64,000 bases of DNA from Fundidesulfovibrio magnetotacticus. GTDB lineage: Bacteria; Desulfobacterota; Desulfovibrionia; Desulfovibrionales; Desulfovibrionaceae. Position 1 is the stretch's first letter, and each line of letters begins with the position of its first letter. This document shows positions 53,514 to 64,000 of this stretch, in pieces. Under the pieces are notes generated by a model, which had not been told where the DNA came from, ran no database searches, and saw only the letters and a list, made by a program, of their open reading frames with translations. The position numbers were made by a program, and so were the translations under genes. Location of the stretch: contig NZ_BLTE01000001.1 of NCBI RefSeq assembly GCF_013019105.1, forward strand, positions 558,001-622,000, in the 5' to 3' direction.

Positions 53514-54221
53514 TCACTCCGGCAGGGACAGCTCCCAGAGGTTCACGGTCACCTCGTAGCCCTCCACGGGCACGGGCTCGGTGAGGAGCTTGCGCACCGC
53601 GAAGCCGTCGCCCGCCAGGCGCTCCCACACGGGACGCGAGACGCTGCGCCGGGGCTCCGCCAGCCAGATGCGCCCGCCCGGGGCCAGGTGGTCGCGGAAG
53701 AGCCGGGTGAGGGGGTGGTAGAAGCGCGTCTCGTAAACGATGTCGCCGCCCCACATCACGTCGAAGGCCCGGGGCTTGAAGGCCGGGGCGCACCAGTCCA
53801 TGCGCGTCCAGAGCGGCCCGTCCACGCCGTTCAAGCGCGCGTTCTCCCGGCTGAAGTAGACCGCGGGCCATTGGTGGTCCATGCCCACCACCCGCGCGCC
53901 CAGCCACGCGCCCACGATGCCCGTGAGCCCCAGCCCGCACCCGATGTCCAGGCAGGCCTTGCCGCGCACCAGCTCCCGGTTGCGCCCCAGCCAGCGGCAG
54001 AGCAGCATGCTCGCGGGCCACAGCTCCGCCCAGTAGGGCATGCGCTCGTCCTCTCCGAACTCCTCGCGGCCCAGGTTCTCCCAGAGGGTCTCCATGTCCG
54101 CCGTGCGGTGGAGCTTCCAGGTGCGGCCCAGTTCCTCCACGTGGAGGCACTGGCGCTCGCCCCGGGTGTAGTCGGGCTGGCAGGGTGCGGTCTGCGGGGC
54201 CTTGGCGGCCGTCTCGGGCAT
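53514..54221 (-). CDS. SAM-dependent methyltransferase (protein-methyltransferase-like)
   Basis: A 235-residue protein with SAM motif [47 protein letters not shown] and [14 protein letters not shown]. The arrangement recalls METTL21/PrmA-like lysine methyltransferases ([19 protein letters not shown], the substrate-side helix). GGAGGAG sits before the ATG at 54219-54221. Substrate unknown. Ends 22 bases before the NikR-type inverted repeat. Confidence 0.85.
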   Translation of the reverse strand: MPETAAKAPQTAPCQPDYTRGERQCLHVEELGRTWKLHRTADMETLWENLGREEFGEDERMPYWAELWPASMLLCRWLGRNRELVRGKACLDIGCGLGLTGIVGAWLGARVVGMDHQWPAVYFSRENARLNGVDGPLWTRMDWCAPAFKPRAFDVMWGGDIVYETRFYHPLTRLFRDHLAPGGRIWLAEPRRSVSRPVWERLAGDGFAVRKLLTEPVPVEGYEVTVNLWELSLPE

Positions 54222-54401
54222 GGCGGTCTCCTCCGAAGGCGGCCCTGATACCCGCAAGCGCGCCCCCGCGCAAGGCCGGGGCCACCCCCGCCCCGCGCCT
54301 TCTTGCGGCGAGGAAAACCTTGCCCCCCGAAGCGCCAGGGGCTAAAGTCCTCCGGTTTTCGGCGCACAGCCCGCGCACACCCCTGAAGGAGACAACATTT
54401 T

Positions 54402-54779
54402 ATGTATCCCGCAGACATCAAATACACCCCCTCCCACGAATGGGCCAGGATCGAAGGCGACACCGCCACCGTGGGCATCACCTCCTTCGCCCAGGAGCAG
54501 CTGGGCGACATCACCTTCGTGGACCTGCCCGCCGTGGGCGCGCAGGTCACCCAGGGCTCGGAGTTCGGCTCCATCGAGTCGGTGAAGGCCGCCAGCGAGC
54601 TGTACTCCCCGGTCACGGGCGAGGTGGTGGAGGTCAACGAGGCCCTGGAGGGCGCTCCCGAACTGGTCAACCAGGACCCCTTCGCGGGCGGCTGGATGAT
54701 CAAGGTGAAGCTCTCGGCCGAGCCCCAGGGCCTGCTGGACGCCGCCGCCTACGAACAGACCGCCGTCTCCTGCCACTAG
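54402..54779 (+). CDS. gcvH: Glycine cleavage system H protein
   Basis: A 125-residue lipoyl carrier. [37 protein letters not shown] and the lipoyl site ESVKAAS (K62) are clear. AAGGAG precedes the ATG. First gene of gcvH-gcvPA-gcvPB. I saw no glycine-riboswitch motif in the leader. Confidence 0.98.
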   Translation: MYPADIKYTPSHEWARIEGDTATVGITSFAQEQLGDITFVDLPAVGAQVTQGSEFGSIESVKAASELYSPVTGEVVEVNEALEGAPELVNQDPFAGGWMIKVKLSAEPQGLLDAAAYEQTAVSCH

Positions 54780-54790
54780 AAGGAACGCCC

Positions 54791-56122
54791 ATGCCCTACG
54801 TCCCCCACACCCCGGAGGACGCAAGGGCCATGCTGGAGACCGTCGGCGTCTCTTCCGTGGAAGAGCTCTTCGCCGAGATCCCCCTGGCCCTGCGCCCCAA
54901 GAGTTTCGACCTGCCCCCGGGCCTCTCCGAGTCGGACACGCGCGCCAAGCTCGAAGACATGGCCTCGCGCAACAACACCGCCCTGGTGAGCTTCCTGGGC
55001 GCCGGATTCTACGACCACTACGTGCCCTCGGCCGTGGACGCCCTCACCGGACGCGGCGAGTTCTACACGGCCTACACGCCCTACCAGCCCGAGGCCAGCC
55101 AGGGCACGCTCCAGGCCATCTTCGAGTACCAGACGGCCGTGAGCCGCCTGCTGGGCATGGACTGCGCCAACGCCTCGGTCTACGACGGCGGCACGGCCCT
55201 CTGCGAGGCCGTGATGATGGCCGTGCGCCAGACCAAGCGCACCAAGGTGCTCATCAGCGAGACGGTGAACCCCATCTACCGCATCCTGGTGGACACCTTC
55301 ACGCGCAACCTGCACCTGTCGCTGGTCACCGTGCCCCACCGCGAGGGCGCCACCGACTTCGCCGCCATGCAGGCCGCCCTGGACAAGGAAACCGCCTGCG
55401 TGGTGGTGCAGAATCCCAACTTCTTCGGCCGCGTGCAGGACGCCTCCGCCCTGTTCTCCGCCGCCAAGGCCGTCGGCGCGGTGTCCGTGCTGAGCGCCTA
55501 TCCCGTGCTGGCCAGCGTGCTCAAGACGCCCGGGGCCATGGGCGCGGACGTGGCCGTGGCCGAGGGCCAGAGCCTGGGCCTGCCCCTCTCCTTCGGCGGC
55601 CCCTACCTCGGCGTGATGACCTGCACCAAGGCCCTGGTGCGCCAGATGCCCGGACGCATCGTGGGCCGCACGGAGGACTCCAAGGGCCGCACCGGCTACG
55701 TGCTCACGCTCCAGGCGCGCGAGCAGCACATCCGCCGCCAGAAGGCCACCTCCAACATCTGCTCCAACCAGGCCCTGTGCGCCCTGCGCAGCCTGGCCCA
55801 CCTGTGCCTGCTGGGCGAGGAAGGCCTCAAGCGCACGGCGCTTCTCTCCATGGAGAACGCCCGCTACGCCGCCGGGAAACTCACGGCCATCAAGGGCGTG
55901 AGCCTGCTGGGCCAGGGCCCCATCGGCAACGAGTTCGCCGTCACGCTGCCCCGCGCCGCCCAGGACGTGTGCCTGGCCCTCATCGGGCGCGGCCTCGTGC
56001 CGGGCTTCCCCTTGGGCCGCTACTACCAGGGCCTGGAAAACGCCCTGTTGGTGTGCTGCACCGAGAAGACCTCCAAACGCGACATCGACATACTGGCCGC
56101 CTGGCTGGAGGACGAACTATGA
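54791..56122 (+). CDS. gcvPA: Glycine dehydrogenase (decarboxylating) subunit 1
   Basis: A 443-residue N-terminal half of P protein. MPYVPHTPEDARAMLETVGV start, FLGAGFYDHYVPSAVDAL, RGEFYTAYTPYQPEASQGTL and QTAVSRLLGMDCANASVYDG are typical. Forms the heterotetramer with subunit 2. Starts 11 bases after gcvH and overlaps gcvPB by 4 (ATGA). Confidence 0.98.
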   Translation: MPYVPHTPEDARAMLETVGVSSVEELFAEIPLALRPKSFDLPPGLSESDTRAKLEDMASRNNTALVSFLGAGFYDHYVPSAVDALTGRGEFYTAYTPYQPEASQGTLQAIFEYQTAVSRLLGMDCANASVYDGGTALCEAVMMAVRQTKRTKVLISETVNPIYRILVDTFTRNLHLSLVTVPHREGATDFAAMQAALDKETACVVVQNPNFFGRVQDASALFSAAKAVGAVSVLSAYPVLASVLKTPGAMGADVAVAEGQSLGLPLSFGGPYLGVMTCTKALVRQMPGRIVGRTEDSKGRTGYVLTLQAREQHIRRQKATSNICSNQALCALRSLAHLCLLGEEGLKRTALLSMENARYAAGKLTAIKGVSLLGQGPIGNEFAVTLPRAAQDVCLALIGRGLVPGFPLGRYYQGLENALLVCCTEKTSKRDIDILAAWLEDEL

Positions 56123-57564
56123 GCACCGTGTTCCAGCAGTCGCGCCCCGGCCGCGAGGGCGTGTGGCCCAAGACCCCCTCGGGACAGGCCTCGGACCTCC
56201 TGCCCCCGGACCTCCTGCGCGACGGCCCCTCCGGCCTGCCCTCCCTCTCGGAGCTGGACGTGGTGCGCCACTTCACCACGCTCTCGCGCAAGAACTTCGG
56301 GGTGGACGGCAACTTCTATCCGCTGGGGTCGTGCACCATGAAGTACAACCCCAAGTTCTGCGAAAACGTGGCCGCCCTGCCCGGCTTCGCCCGGCTCCAC
56401 CCCATGCTGCCCCAGCTGCCGCGCGGCGACGAGCTGACCCAGGGCGCGCTGGAGGTGTTGTACGAGACCGAGCGCTGGCTCTGCGAGATCACCGGCATGG
56501 ACGAGTTCACCCTGCATCCCATGGCCGGGGCGCACGGCGAGCTGACCGGCGTGCTGATCATGGCCGCCTACCACGCCGACAAGGGCAACAAGAAGACCAA
56601 GATCATCTGCCCGGATTCGGCCCACGGCACCAACCCGGCCTCGGCGGCCATCGCCGGGTACGAGGTGGTCAGCGTGGCCTCCAAGGACGGCATCGTGGAC
56701 CCCGAGGCCCTGGCCGCCGTGCTGGACGACCAGGTGGCGGGCATGATGATGACCTGCCCCAACACCCTGGGCCTGTTCGAGCAGAACCTGCCGCGCATCG
56801 TGGAGCTGCTGCGCTCCGTGGACGCCCTGCTCTACTACGACGGCGCGAACCTCAACGCCGTGATGGGCAAGATGCGCATGGGCGACGCCGGGTTCGACAT
56901 CGTGCACGTGAACCTGCACAAGACCTTCGCCACGCCCCACGGCGGCGGCGGTCCCGGCGCAGGCCCGGTGGGCGTGTGCGCCCGCTTGGCGGACTACATG
57001 CCCATCTCGCGCGTGGTGAAGGACGCCTCCTGCCGCTTCCACCTGCGCTACGACTACCCCAAGTCCATCGGCTACGTGGCCCCGTTCTACGGCAACTTCG
57101 GGGTGGTGCTCAAAGCCTACGCGTACATGGTGCGCCTGGGCCGCGAGGGCCTGATCAAGGTGAGCGAGAACGCGGTGCTGGCGGCCAACTACCTGCGCAA
57201 ACGCCTGGACGACGTGCTGGAGGTGCCCTACGACCGCATCTGCATGCACGAGTTCGTGGCCTCGGCGGCGAAGCAGTCGGAAAAGGGCGTGCGCGCCCTG
57301 GACATCGCCAAGGCGCTCCTGGACAAGGGCTACCACGCCCCCACGGTGTACTTCCCGCTCATCGTGAAGGAATGCCTGATGTTCGAGCCCACGGAGACCG
57401 AGTCCAAGGAGACCCTGGACACCTTCGCGGACGACCTGCGCGCCATCCTGGCCCAGGCCGAGACCGACCCGGCCGCACTGCTGGCCGCCCCCGTGACCCT
57501 GCCCGTCACCCGCCTCGACGAGACGGCCGCCGCCAGGGGCATGCACATCACCGAAGACATGTAG
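56119..57564 (+). CDS. gcvPB: Glycine dehydrogenase (decarboxylating) subunit 2, PLP-binding
   Basis: A 481-residue C-terminal half of P protein. The PLP lysine is in NLHKTFATPHGGGGPGAGPV. NFYPLGSCTMKYNPK, PDSAHGTNPASAAIAGYEVV and VGYVAPFYGNFGV-type segments are conserved. The stop is followed by a strong terminator. No gcvT lies in the unit. Confidence 0.98.
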   Translation: MSTVFQQSRPGREGVWPKTPSGQASDLLPPDLLRDGPSGLPSLSELDVVRHFTTLSRKNFGVDGNFYPLGSCTMKYNPKFCENVAALPGFARLHPMLPQLPRGDELTQGALEVLYETERWLCEITGMDEFTLHPMAGAHGELTGVLIMAAYHADKGNKKTKIICPDSAHGTNPASAAIAGYEVVSVASKDGIVDPEALAAVLDDQVAGMMMTCPNTLGLFEQNLPRIVELLRSVDALLYYDGANLNAVMGKMRMGDAGFDIVHVNLHKTFATPHGGGGPGAGPVGVCARLADYMPISRVVKDASCRFHLRYDYPKSIGYVAPFYGNFGVVLKAYAYMVRLGREGLIKVSENAVLAANYLRKRLDDVLEVPYDRICMHEFVASAAKQSEKGVRALDIAKALLDKGYHAPTVYFPLIVKECLMFEPTETESKETLDTFADDLRAILAQAETDPAALLAAPVTLPVTRLDETAAARGMHITEDM

Positions 57565-57594
57565 CGGCGACGCACGAACCGACCAGATGAACGA

Positions 57595-57625
57595 CGCCGC
57601 CCGGATGCGAGTCCGGGCGGCGTTT
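57595..57625 (+). terminator. Terminator after gcvPB
   Basis: 11-bp perfect arms CGCCGCCCGGA / TCCGGGCGGCG, 6-nt loop, then TTT. Ends the gcv operon. Confidence 0.8.
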
Positions 57626-57877
57626 CGCGTCCTGGCGGACGTGAACGGCGCGGCGGTCCGCGCTCCACGCATGCCCGCGCTACGCGGGCGGACGCACGGG
57701 AGAGGCCGCGGGCCTGTGCGGGGATGCCCTGGCGCGCCCGCTCCTCGTTCCCGCAACTAATCCTTGCCGCCGGGGCGTGGGTGGTTCATAATCCTACGTT
57801 GCCGGGGCAACGAACGCTCGCGCCCGAGGCGCGCACGTCCCCCCGGGACTCCCAACACCCATCACGAAGGACCATCC

Positions 57878-58048
57878 ATGGCGAAGAAGCCCAACTATTC
57901 GTTCGAGAAGCGCCAGAAAGAGGCCGCCAAACAGAAGAAGAAGGAAGAAAAACTGCTGCGCAAGCAGGAAAAGAAGGCCTCGGGCGAGGAAGGCCAGGAA
58001 GAGCCGGGCACCGAAGATTCCGGACAGGCACACCCCGTCCAGGAGTGA
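57878..58048 (+). CDS. Small lysine-rich conserved-type protein
   Basis: 56 residues: a basic helix YSFEKRQKEAAKQKKKEEKL followed by an acidic, Gly/Glu-rich tail. AAGGA precedes the ATG. Small proteins beginning MAKKPNYSFEKRQKE are widespread in proteobacteria; the function is not known, and RNA or ribosome contact is a guess from the charge pattern. Confidence 0.7.
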   Translation: MAKKPNYSFEKRQKEAAKQKKKEEKLLRKQEKKASGEEGQEEPGTEDSGQAHPVQE

Positions 58049-58052
58049 TCCC

Positions 58053-58071
58053 GGAGCGGCCCGGCCGCTCC
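58053..58071 (+). terminator. Hairpin just after the lysine-rich small gene
   Basis: GGAGCGGC - CCG - GCCGCTCC directly behind the stop, without a T-run. A weak or Rho-assisted terminator is possible. Confidence 0.4.
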
Positions 58072-58540
58072 GCCATCGCCGTGCGCCCCCCACGCAGGCC
58101 CGGCCCCGAACGGCATGGCGCGGCTTCACGTCCGCGTACGAAGCGCGCCGCAAGGCCTGATGCCAGCCGACGCCCTCTCCGGCGCGGGGCTTCAAGGCGG
58201 CGTCCGTTCCGGCTGCCCCCAGCGGAACCGCCTGCCCGCTCCGCCCAGGTGGCGGGTCCGGGGTCGTCCGAAGAGGCCTGCCGCCCCGCAGCCGTCAAGA
58301 CCGCCCGCTGACCGGGAGTGCACCCGCATTCGTCCCGCGCTCATCCCGTGGCCGCCAGCCCGAGGCCGCGCATCCAGGGATCGGCCGCCACCGGCCGTTG
58401 CACCTTCAGTAGGATCGGCCATTCAGCCTCCGCAGGGAGACGGCGCGCCCCGTGCCGCCCGAACCGGGAGTACACGGCCGACGTCCTCCGCGCCGTGGCG
58501 TGCGCCGGGGCCGCCGCGACAGGCAAGGCAGGCGCTACGC
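58072..58540. other. Gene-free stretch
   Basis: About 470 bases of very G+C-rich DNA. No frame has a credible start, domain or codon pattern, and I see no RNA gene or repeat that stands out. Confidence 0.5.
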
Positions 58541-58572
58541 AAAAAAAACGGGCCGGGATCGCTCCCGGCCCG
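58541..58572 (-). terminator. Terminator after the RRM gene (minus strand)
   Basis: 10-bp perfect stem CGGGCCGGGA / TCCCGGCCCG, 4-nt loop, then eight T on the minus strand. Confidence 0.95.
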
Positions 58573-58600
58573 CGGTCAGGCATGTTCTCCCGAAGGAGTT

Positions 58601-58903
58601 CTACCAGCGACGGCCGCCGCCACCGCCGCCGTAACCACCGCCGCCTCCGCCGGAGCGGGGCTTTTCCTGGGCCTCGTTGACCTTCAGCGTGCGGCCGCCC
58701 ACCTCGGTGCCGTTGACGCCCTGGATGGCCGCCAGGGCGCCCTCGTCGTCCATCTCCACGAAGCCGAAGCCGCGCAGGCGTCCGGTTTCGCGGTCGGTGA
58801 TAAGGGCCACGCTCAGCACTTCGCCGTAGGCGCTGAACACCTTGCGGATATCATCTTCGGTGGACTTGAAGGACAGGTTGCCGACATAAAGCTTCTTGGC
58901 CAT
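58601..58903 (-). CDS. RRM-domain RNA-binding protein
   Basis: 100 residues. One RRM with RNP2 KLYVGNLSF and RNP1 RLRGFGFVEM, followed by a Gly-rich tail ending in RRW. Resembles the cold-inducible glycine-rich RNA-binding proteins of cyanobacteria and other bacteria. The ATG at 58901-58903 is preferred to the one two codons upstream for its ribosome binding site spacing (GGGAG, about 9 nt). Single-gene unit with its own terminator. Confidence 0.95.
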   Translation of the reverse strand: MAKKLYVGNLSFKSTEDDIRKVFSAYGEVLSVALITDRETGRLRGFGFVEMDDEGALAAIQGVNGTEVGGRTLKVNEAQEKPRSGGGGGGYGGGGGGRRW

Positions 58904-59252
58904 GGGCATTCGCTCCCGGGTTTTGGCATGTCTTTTCTCATCGGCAGGAGCTGGCGTTCGGACGAGCCCAAGACCCAATGAATCCATGCGCGTTGAAGGT
59001 TGAGAAGTCCATACTATCATCCGCGCTCCGGGCGCAAGGAGCTTCCGGGGGGAAACATCGATTTTTCTGCCGGTTTTCGGGCCTTCGAGCACGTTGTCCG
59101 GCGTGTCGACGCGGAGCTGCCCATCGAACCGGAGCCCGTCCGCCCCTGACCGGGCATCACCTGAGCCGACCGCTTCGGCCCTGACTGGCCCAGGCCTGAC
59201 CGGCCCCGGGCCTCTCCCCCCTGATCCGGCCGCCTCCACCGGGGCCGCATCC
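58904..59252. other. Gene-free stretch upstream of the RRM gene
   Basis: About 350 bases, likely the RRM promoter and leader plus the 3' flank of fumC. The part 59145-59240 has several loose copies of CCTGACCGG-like sequence with no clear function. No gene seen. Confidence 0.45.
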
Positions 59253-60653
<1,401 letters not shown>

Positions 60654-60865
60654 GAACCGGACCTCCTGATGGCCTGACGCGGCCTGCGAATAGGGATTAC
60701 ACATGACCGTAACACCCGGTGCCCCTTGCGCGCAAGAAAAAGCCCCGCAAGATGTCCGCCCCGCTCCGATCCGCGATTTTGCTTGCCTTGAAACCGCACC
60801 CGTTCTAGCGTGGTCCTCTTCGCACTTGTGATGTTTTCAGAACGCACCTCTAGCCAACGGACGCC

Positions 60866-62215
60866 ATGGAAACCGAACTCTTCATCGTCGGGGGAGGCCC
60901 CGCCGGGTACGATGCGGCCCTCGCAGCCGCCCGCCGGGGCATCAAGGCCATCCTGCTGGAGAAGGAGCACCTGGGCGGCTCCTGCCTGAACTGGGGCTGC
61001 ATCCCCACCAAGTTCCTGCTGGCCGCCGTGGCCCCCCTGGCCGAAATGGAAGGACAGGAGCGCCTCAAGGTGGCCTCCGGGCAGTACCGCGTGGACCTCC
61101 CCGCCCTGGCCGACCGCAAGAAGCGCCACATCGAGGCCACCCGCAAGGCCATGGCCGCCCAGTTGGAAAAGCTGGGCGTCACGCTCCTGCGCGGGGAGCT
61201 CAAGATGATCGGGGCCGTGAAGTCCGTGGTGGAAATCGAAGGCGAGCCCAAGACCGTCTCCTACAAAAGGTGCATCCTGGCCACGGGCAGCCGCCCCGCC
61301 GCCAAGCCCGGCCTCAAGGCCGACCACGACGCCGTGCTCAACTCCGGCGACATCCTGGGCCTGCGCGAGGTTCCCGAAAGCCTCGTGGTGATCGGCGCGG
61401 GCTTCATCGGCCTGGAGCTGGCCCAGTTCTTCTCCCGCATGGGCAGCGCCGTCACCCTGCTGGAGGTGGCGGAGCGCATCGCGCCCGCCGAGGACGAAGA
61501 GGTCAGCAAGGCCCTGGCCCAGAGCTTCAAGCGCCAGGGCTGGGCCATGCACACCGGCGTGCGCGTGGCCTCCCTGGCCACAGTGGACGGCCAGGCCCGC
61601 GTGGAACTGGAGGACGGCCGCGTCATCACCGCCGCCAAGTGCCTGCTCGCCGTGGGACGCCAGCCCAACTCGCGCAACCTCATGCTGGAGATGCTGGGGG
61701 CCGAGGTGAAGGGCGCGGGCTGGGTGCATACCGACGAACACCTTCTGGCCAGCCCCACGGTCTACGCCGTGGGCGACGTGAACGGCCGCACGCTCCTGGC
61801 CCACGCGGCCTCCAGCCAGGGCGAATGGGCCGTGCGCCACTTCGCGGGCGAGGAAACCCGGCCCTACGAGCCCGGCCCCATCCCCGGCTGCATGTACGGC
61901 GCGCCCGAAACCATGCGCGTGGGACTGCTGGAAGCCGAGGCCCGCGCCCAGGGCCTGGAGGACGTGACCGTCACGCGCGCCCAGCTCATCGCCAATCCCA
62001 TCGCCCAGGCCCACGGGGCCACGGGCGGCCTCGTGAAGTGCGTGTGGAGCGAGGGACGCCTCAAGGGTGTCACGGCCGTCGGCCACGGCGTGGCCTCCCT
62101 GGCCACCCTCTCCACGGTGCTGGTGGGCCAGGGTTTCACCAGGAAGCAGTGCGAGGACGTGGTGTTCCCCCATCCCACCCTGGACGAGGCCCTGCGCGCC
62201 GCGCTCCTGGCCTGA
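60866..62215 (+). CDS. lpdA: Dihydrolipoamide dehydrogenase-type flavoprotein (L protein)
   Basis: A 449-residue FAD disulfide reductase. FAD fold ELFIVGGGPAGYDAALAAAR, redox pair GGSCLNWGCIPTK (C40, C45), NAD fold VVIGAGFIGLELAQFFSRMG, YAVGDVNGRTLLAHAASSQG and the C-terminal His-Glu in VFPHPTLDEAL. It could reoxidise GcvH, whose genes lie 4.5 kb upstream. No 2-oxoacid dehydrogenase is visible. The ribosome binding site is weak. Confidence 0.92.
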   Translation: METELFIVGGGPAGYDAALAAARRGIKAILLEKEHLGGSCLNWGCIPTKFLLAAVAPLAEMEGQERLKVASGQYRVDLPALADRKKRHIEATRKAMAAQLEKLGVTLLRGELKMIGAVKSVVEIEGEPKTVSYKRCILATGSRPAAKPGLKADHDAVLNSGDILGLREVPESLVVIGAGFIGLELAQFFSRMGSAVTLLEVAERIAPAEDEEVSKALAQSFKRQGWAMHTGVRVASLATVDGQARVELEDGRVITAAKCLLAVGRQPNSRNLMLEMLGAEVKGAGWVHTDEHLLASPTVYAVGDVNGRTLLAHAASSQGEWAVRHFAGEETRPYEPGPIPGCMYGAPETMRVGLLEAEARAQGLEDVTVTRAQLIANPIAQAHGATGGLVKCVWSEGRLKGVTAVGHGVASLATLSTVLVGQGFTRKQCEDVVFPHPTLDEALRAALLA

Positions 62216-62230
62216 TTCCGGGGCCGGGCC

Positions 62231-64000
62231 GTGTCCGAGCGAACCGTCCGGAGCGCCTGCACGCGCCACTGCGGCGACGGCTGCGCCCTGCTGGTGGACG
62301 TGGGGCCTGAAGGCGTCCGAAGCGTCCGGGGCAACCCGGACCACCCCTTCACGCGGGGGCGCATCTGCGCCAAGACCGCGCGCTTCGCCCAGCGCCTCGC
62401 CAGTCCCCGGCGCGTCACCACGCCCCTGGTCCGCCATGGCGCGGACTTCCGTCCCGCCTCCTGGGACGAAGCCCTGGAGCTGATCGCCCGGCGCATGGAC
62501 GCTCTGCGCCCCACGCCGGAGCGCATGCTCCACATCCACTACCACGCCTCCTTCGGGCTGCTGCATCAGGCCGGAAAATTCCTCTTCAACACCCTGGGCG
62601 CGTCGGGCTTCTCCGGGGCCATCTGCCTGGGGGCCGGCGCCGAGGCCATCCGCCGGGACTTCGGGGCCATCCGGCAGGGGCCGCTCGAAGAATCCGCGCA
62701 GGCCGCCCGCATCGTCAACTGGGGCCGCAACGCCCGCGCGCAGTCCGCACACCTGGCGGCCATGCTGGGCCAGGCCCGCGAGAACGGCGCGCGCGTGCTG
62801 GCCATCCACCCCGGCGACGCTTCCTACGACCGCGACCACGAGATCATCCTGCGCCCCGGCACGGACCGCTTACTGGCCGCCGCCGCGCTCAAGCTGCTGG
62901 CCGCACGCGGCCAACTCTCCCCGCTGGCCCTCGATCGCTGCGCCAACGCCGGGGCCTTCCTGGAACTTCTGGACCGCTGGCCCCTGGACGACCTGCTGGA
63001 AGCCTGCGACGTCCCCCTCGAACAGGCCCGGACCCTCGCGGACTGGTACGCCCCCGCCAACGCCCCCTGCCCTCCCGGACTCCTCGACGCCACAGCCACC
63101 CACATCGGCCGGGGCCTGCAGCGCTACGCCCACGGCGGGGCCAGCGTGCGCTTCGTGGACGCCCTGGCCATGCTCTCGGGCAACGTGGGCCGCCCCGGCG
63201 GCGGCGTGTGGTTCCTCTCCCCGGACCCCGGCCTCGCCGCCTGGGACTGGACCGGCGTCCCCCCCGGACCCTCCCGCCGCTTCCCCATCGCCGGACTGGC
63301 CCGCGCCGTGGAGGCCGCCGACCCGCCCGTGGACTTCGTCTGGGTGGAGGGCATGAACCTCGTCACCCAATGCCCGGAGAGCCTGGCCCTGGAGCGCATG
63401 CTCCGGGAACGCTTCACCGTGGTGGTTGAGCCCTTCCTCACCGACACGGCTCGCGCCGCCACCGTGGTGCTGCCCCCGGCGCTCATGCTTGAATGCGAAG
63501 ACGTGCTGCGCCCGGGCGAACACGCGGGACTGCTCCACGCGGCCAAGGCCGTGGACCCGCCCGGGGAGTGCCTGCCCAACTTCGAGATAGCCGCCCGTCT
63601 GGGCGCGCGGCTGGCCGATCCCGTGATCCTGCCGGACGCCGAGACTGTGATGGAAGCCGCCCTGCGCGACGGCAAGGCGGGCTGGACCCTGGAGACCCTG
63701 CGCCGCGAGGGCTGGCTGGCCGCCCCCGTCGACCCCGCGCCCTGGTCCGGCGGCATCTTCGCCCACGCCGACGGGCTCTACCATCTGCCGGACGCCCTGC
63801 CCTCCTACTCCCCTGTGGACCCGGACTTCCCGCTGCGCCTGCTCTCGCCCGTGCGGCGCGAGCACCTGCTCTCCCAGATCCCCGAGGACGAGCAGCAGGC
63901 CCCGCCCACGCTCTATCTCTCGCCCCGGGCCGCGGCCTTCGACGCCCTGGACCTCTCCGGCCCCGTGCTCCTGGAGACGGCCCTGGGCTCCATGACCGTG
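62231..64000 (+). CDS. Molybdopterin oxidoreductase, catalytic-type subunit (5' part; runs off the window)
   Basis: 590 codons in frame to the last base, no stop. Starts at GTG 62231, 15 bases after lpdA. The N-terminus has a 4Fe-4S motif ACTRHCGDGCALLVDV (C-x3-C-x3-C) with a fourth Cys in RICAKT. Typical Mo/W-bis-PGD blocks follow (RPASWDEALELIARRMD; GAICLGAGAEAIRRDFGAIR; LSGNVGRPGGGVWFL; ECEDVLRPGEHAGLLHAAKA). It has no Tat signal, so it is cytoplasmic. The DMSO-reductase-superfamily member cannot be specified; the usual metal-ligand Ser/Cys/Sec position is not obvious to me. Confidence 0.9.
   Translation, partial: MSERTVRSACTRHCGDGCALLVDVGPEGVRSVRGNPDHPFTRGRICAKTARFAQRLASPRRVTTPLVRHGADFRPASWDEALELIARRMDALRPTPERMLHIHYHASFGLLHQAGKFLFNTLGASGFSGAICLGAGAEAIRRDFGAIRQGPLEESAQAARIVNWGRNARAQSAHLAAMLGQARENGARVLAIHPGDASYDRDHEIILRPGTDRLLAAAALKLLAARGQLSPLALDRCANAGAFLELLDRWPLDDLLEACDVPLEQARTLADWYAPANAPCPPGLLDATATHIGRGLQRYAHGGASVRFVDALAMLSGNVGRPGGGVWFLSPDPGLAAWDWTGVPPGPSRRFPIAGLARAVEAADPPVDFVWVEGMNLVTQCPESLALERMLRERFTVVVEPFLTDTARAATVVLPPALMLECEDVLRPGEHAGLLHAAKAVDPPGECLPNFEIAARLGARLADPVILPDAETVMEAALRDGKAGWTLETLRREGWLAAPVDPAPWSGGIFAHADGLYHLPDALPSYSPVDPDFPLRLLSPVRREHLLSQIPEDEQQAPPTLYLSPRAAAFDALDLSGPVLLETALGSMTV

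Noticed and set aside
54258-54401. Glycine riboswitch before gcvH
   Set aside because: The leader lacks the conserved core sequences of that riboswitch as far as I can see by eye; only GC-rich sequence and a ribosome binding site are present.
59145-59240. Tandem repeat of CCTGACCGG-like units
   Set aside because: Spacing and sequence are too irregular; likely chance in very GC-rich DNA.

Overview
The window is high-GC DNA that best fits a sulfate-reducing Desulfovibrio-type bacterium (Desulfovibrionaceae). Supporting evidence includes a Tat-exported, selenocysteine-containing formate dehydrogenase, the gene order flgFGAHI-flgJ/M23-flgN-flgK-flgL-csrA-fliW facing a gene of the Desulfovibrio DVU0524 type plus flgM, a two-subunit GcvP, NikR, and Desulfovibrio-style palindromic intergenic repeats. 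The family assignment rests on gene content and remembered gene order, not on a database search.

Layout. 1-1320 (minus): 5' part of a formate dehydrogenase alpha subunit with an in-frame TGA (Sec) and a SECIS-like hairpin. 1321-2326: about 1 kb without a gene but with several palindromes. 2327-4993 (plus): Tat-exported substrate-binding protein, NapH-like membrane ferredoxin and a NifB-family radical SAM protein, with no nif genes in view. 5.0-5.15 kb: a large dyad repeat. 5151-7776 (minus): NAD kinase and a DUF89 protein. 7.9-19.9 kb: flagellar cluster, with a sigma28-like promoter in front of the DVU0524-type gene/flgM and a sigma54-like promoter in front of flgF. 19.9-25.2 kb (minus): a GT-C glycosyltransferase and two TPR proteins that share a C-terminal module.

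25.3-41.5 kb (plus) is the translation/RNA operon: tRNA-Gly, rimP, nusA, ylxR, infB, ylxP, rbfA, nrnA-like, truB, rpsO, pnp. Two things are unusual here. A strong terminator-like hairpin ends four bases before the rimP start codon. A five-gene overlapping cassette (membrane protein, GT-C-like protein, B12/radical SAM protein, GT2 polyprenyl glycosyltransferase, methyltransferase) sits between infB and ylxP.

41.5-54.3 kb is a mixed region. It contains an AT-rich islet with a small secreted protein, an SDR oxidoreductase, a glycine-zipper lipoprotein, a TVP38 membrane protein, a Memo-like protein, a giant proline-rich TPR protein beside a sigma54 activator whose GAFTGA loop reads GAFTHA, an orphan flagellar rod-type protein, FolE2, NikR with a perfect 10+10 inverted repeat upstream, and a methyltransferase. 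54.4-64 kb holds gcvH-gcvPA-gcvPB, a small lysine-rich protein, an RRM protein, fumC, a dihydrolipoamide dehydrogenase and the start of a molybdopterin oxidoreductase that runs off the window. No CRISPR array, phage integrase, intact insertion sequence or rRNA was seen.
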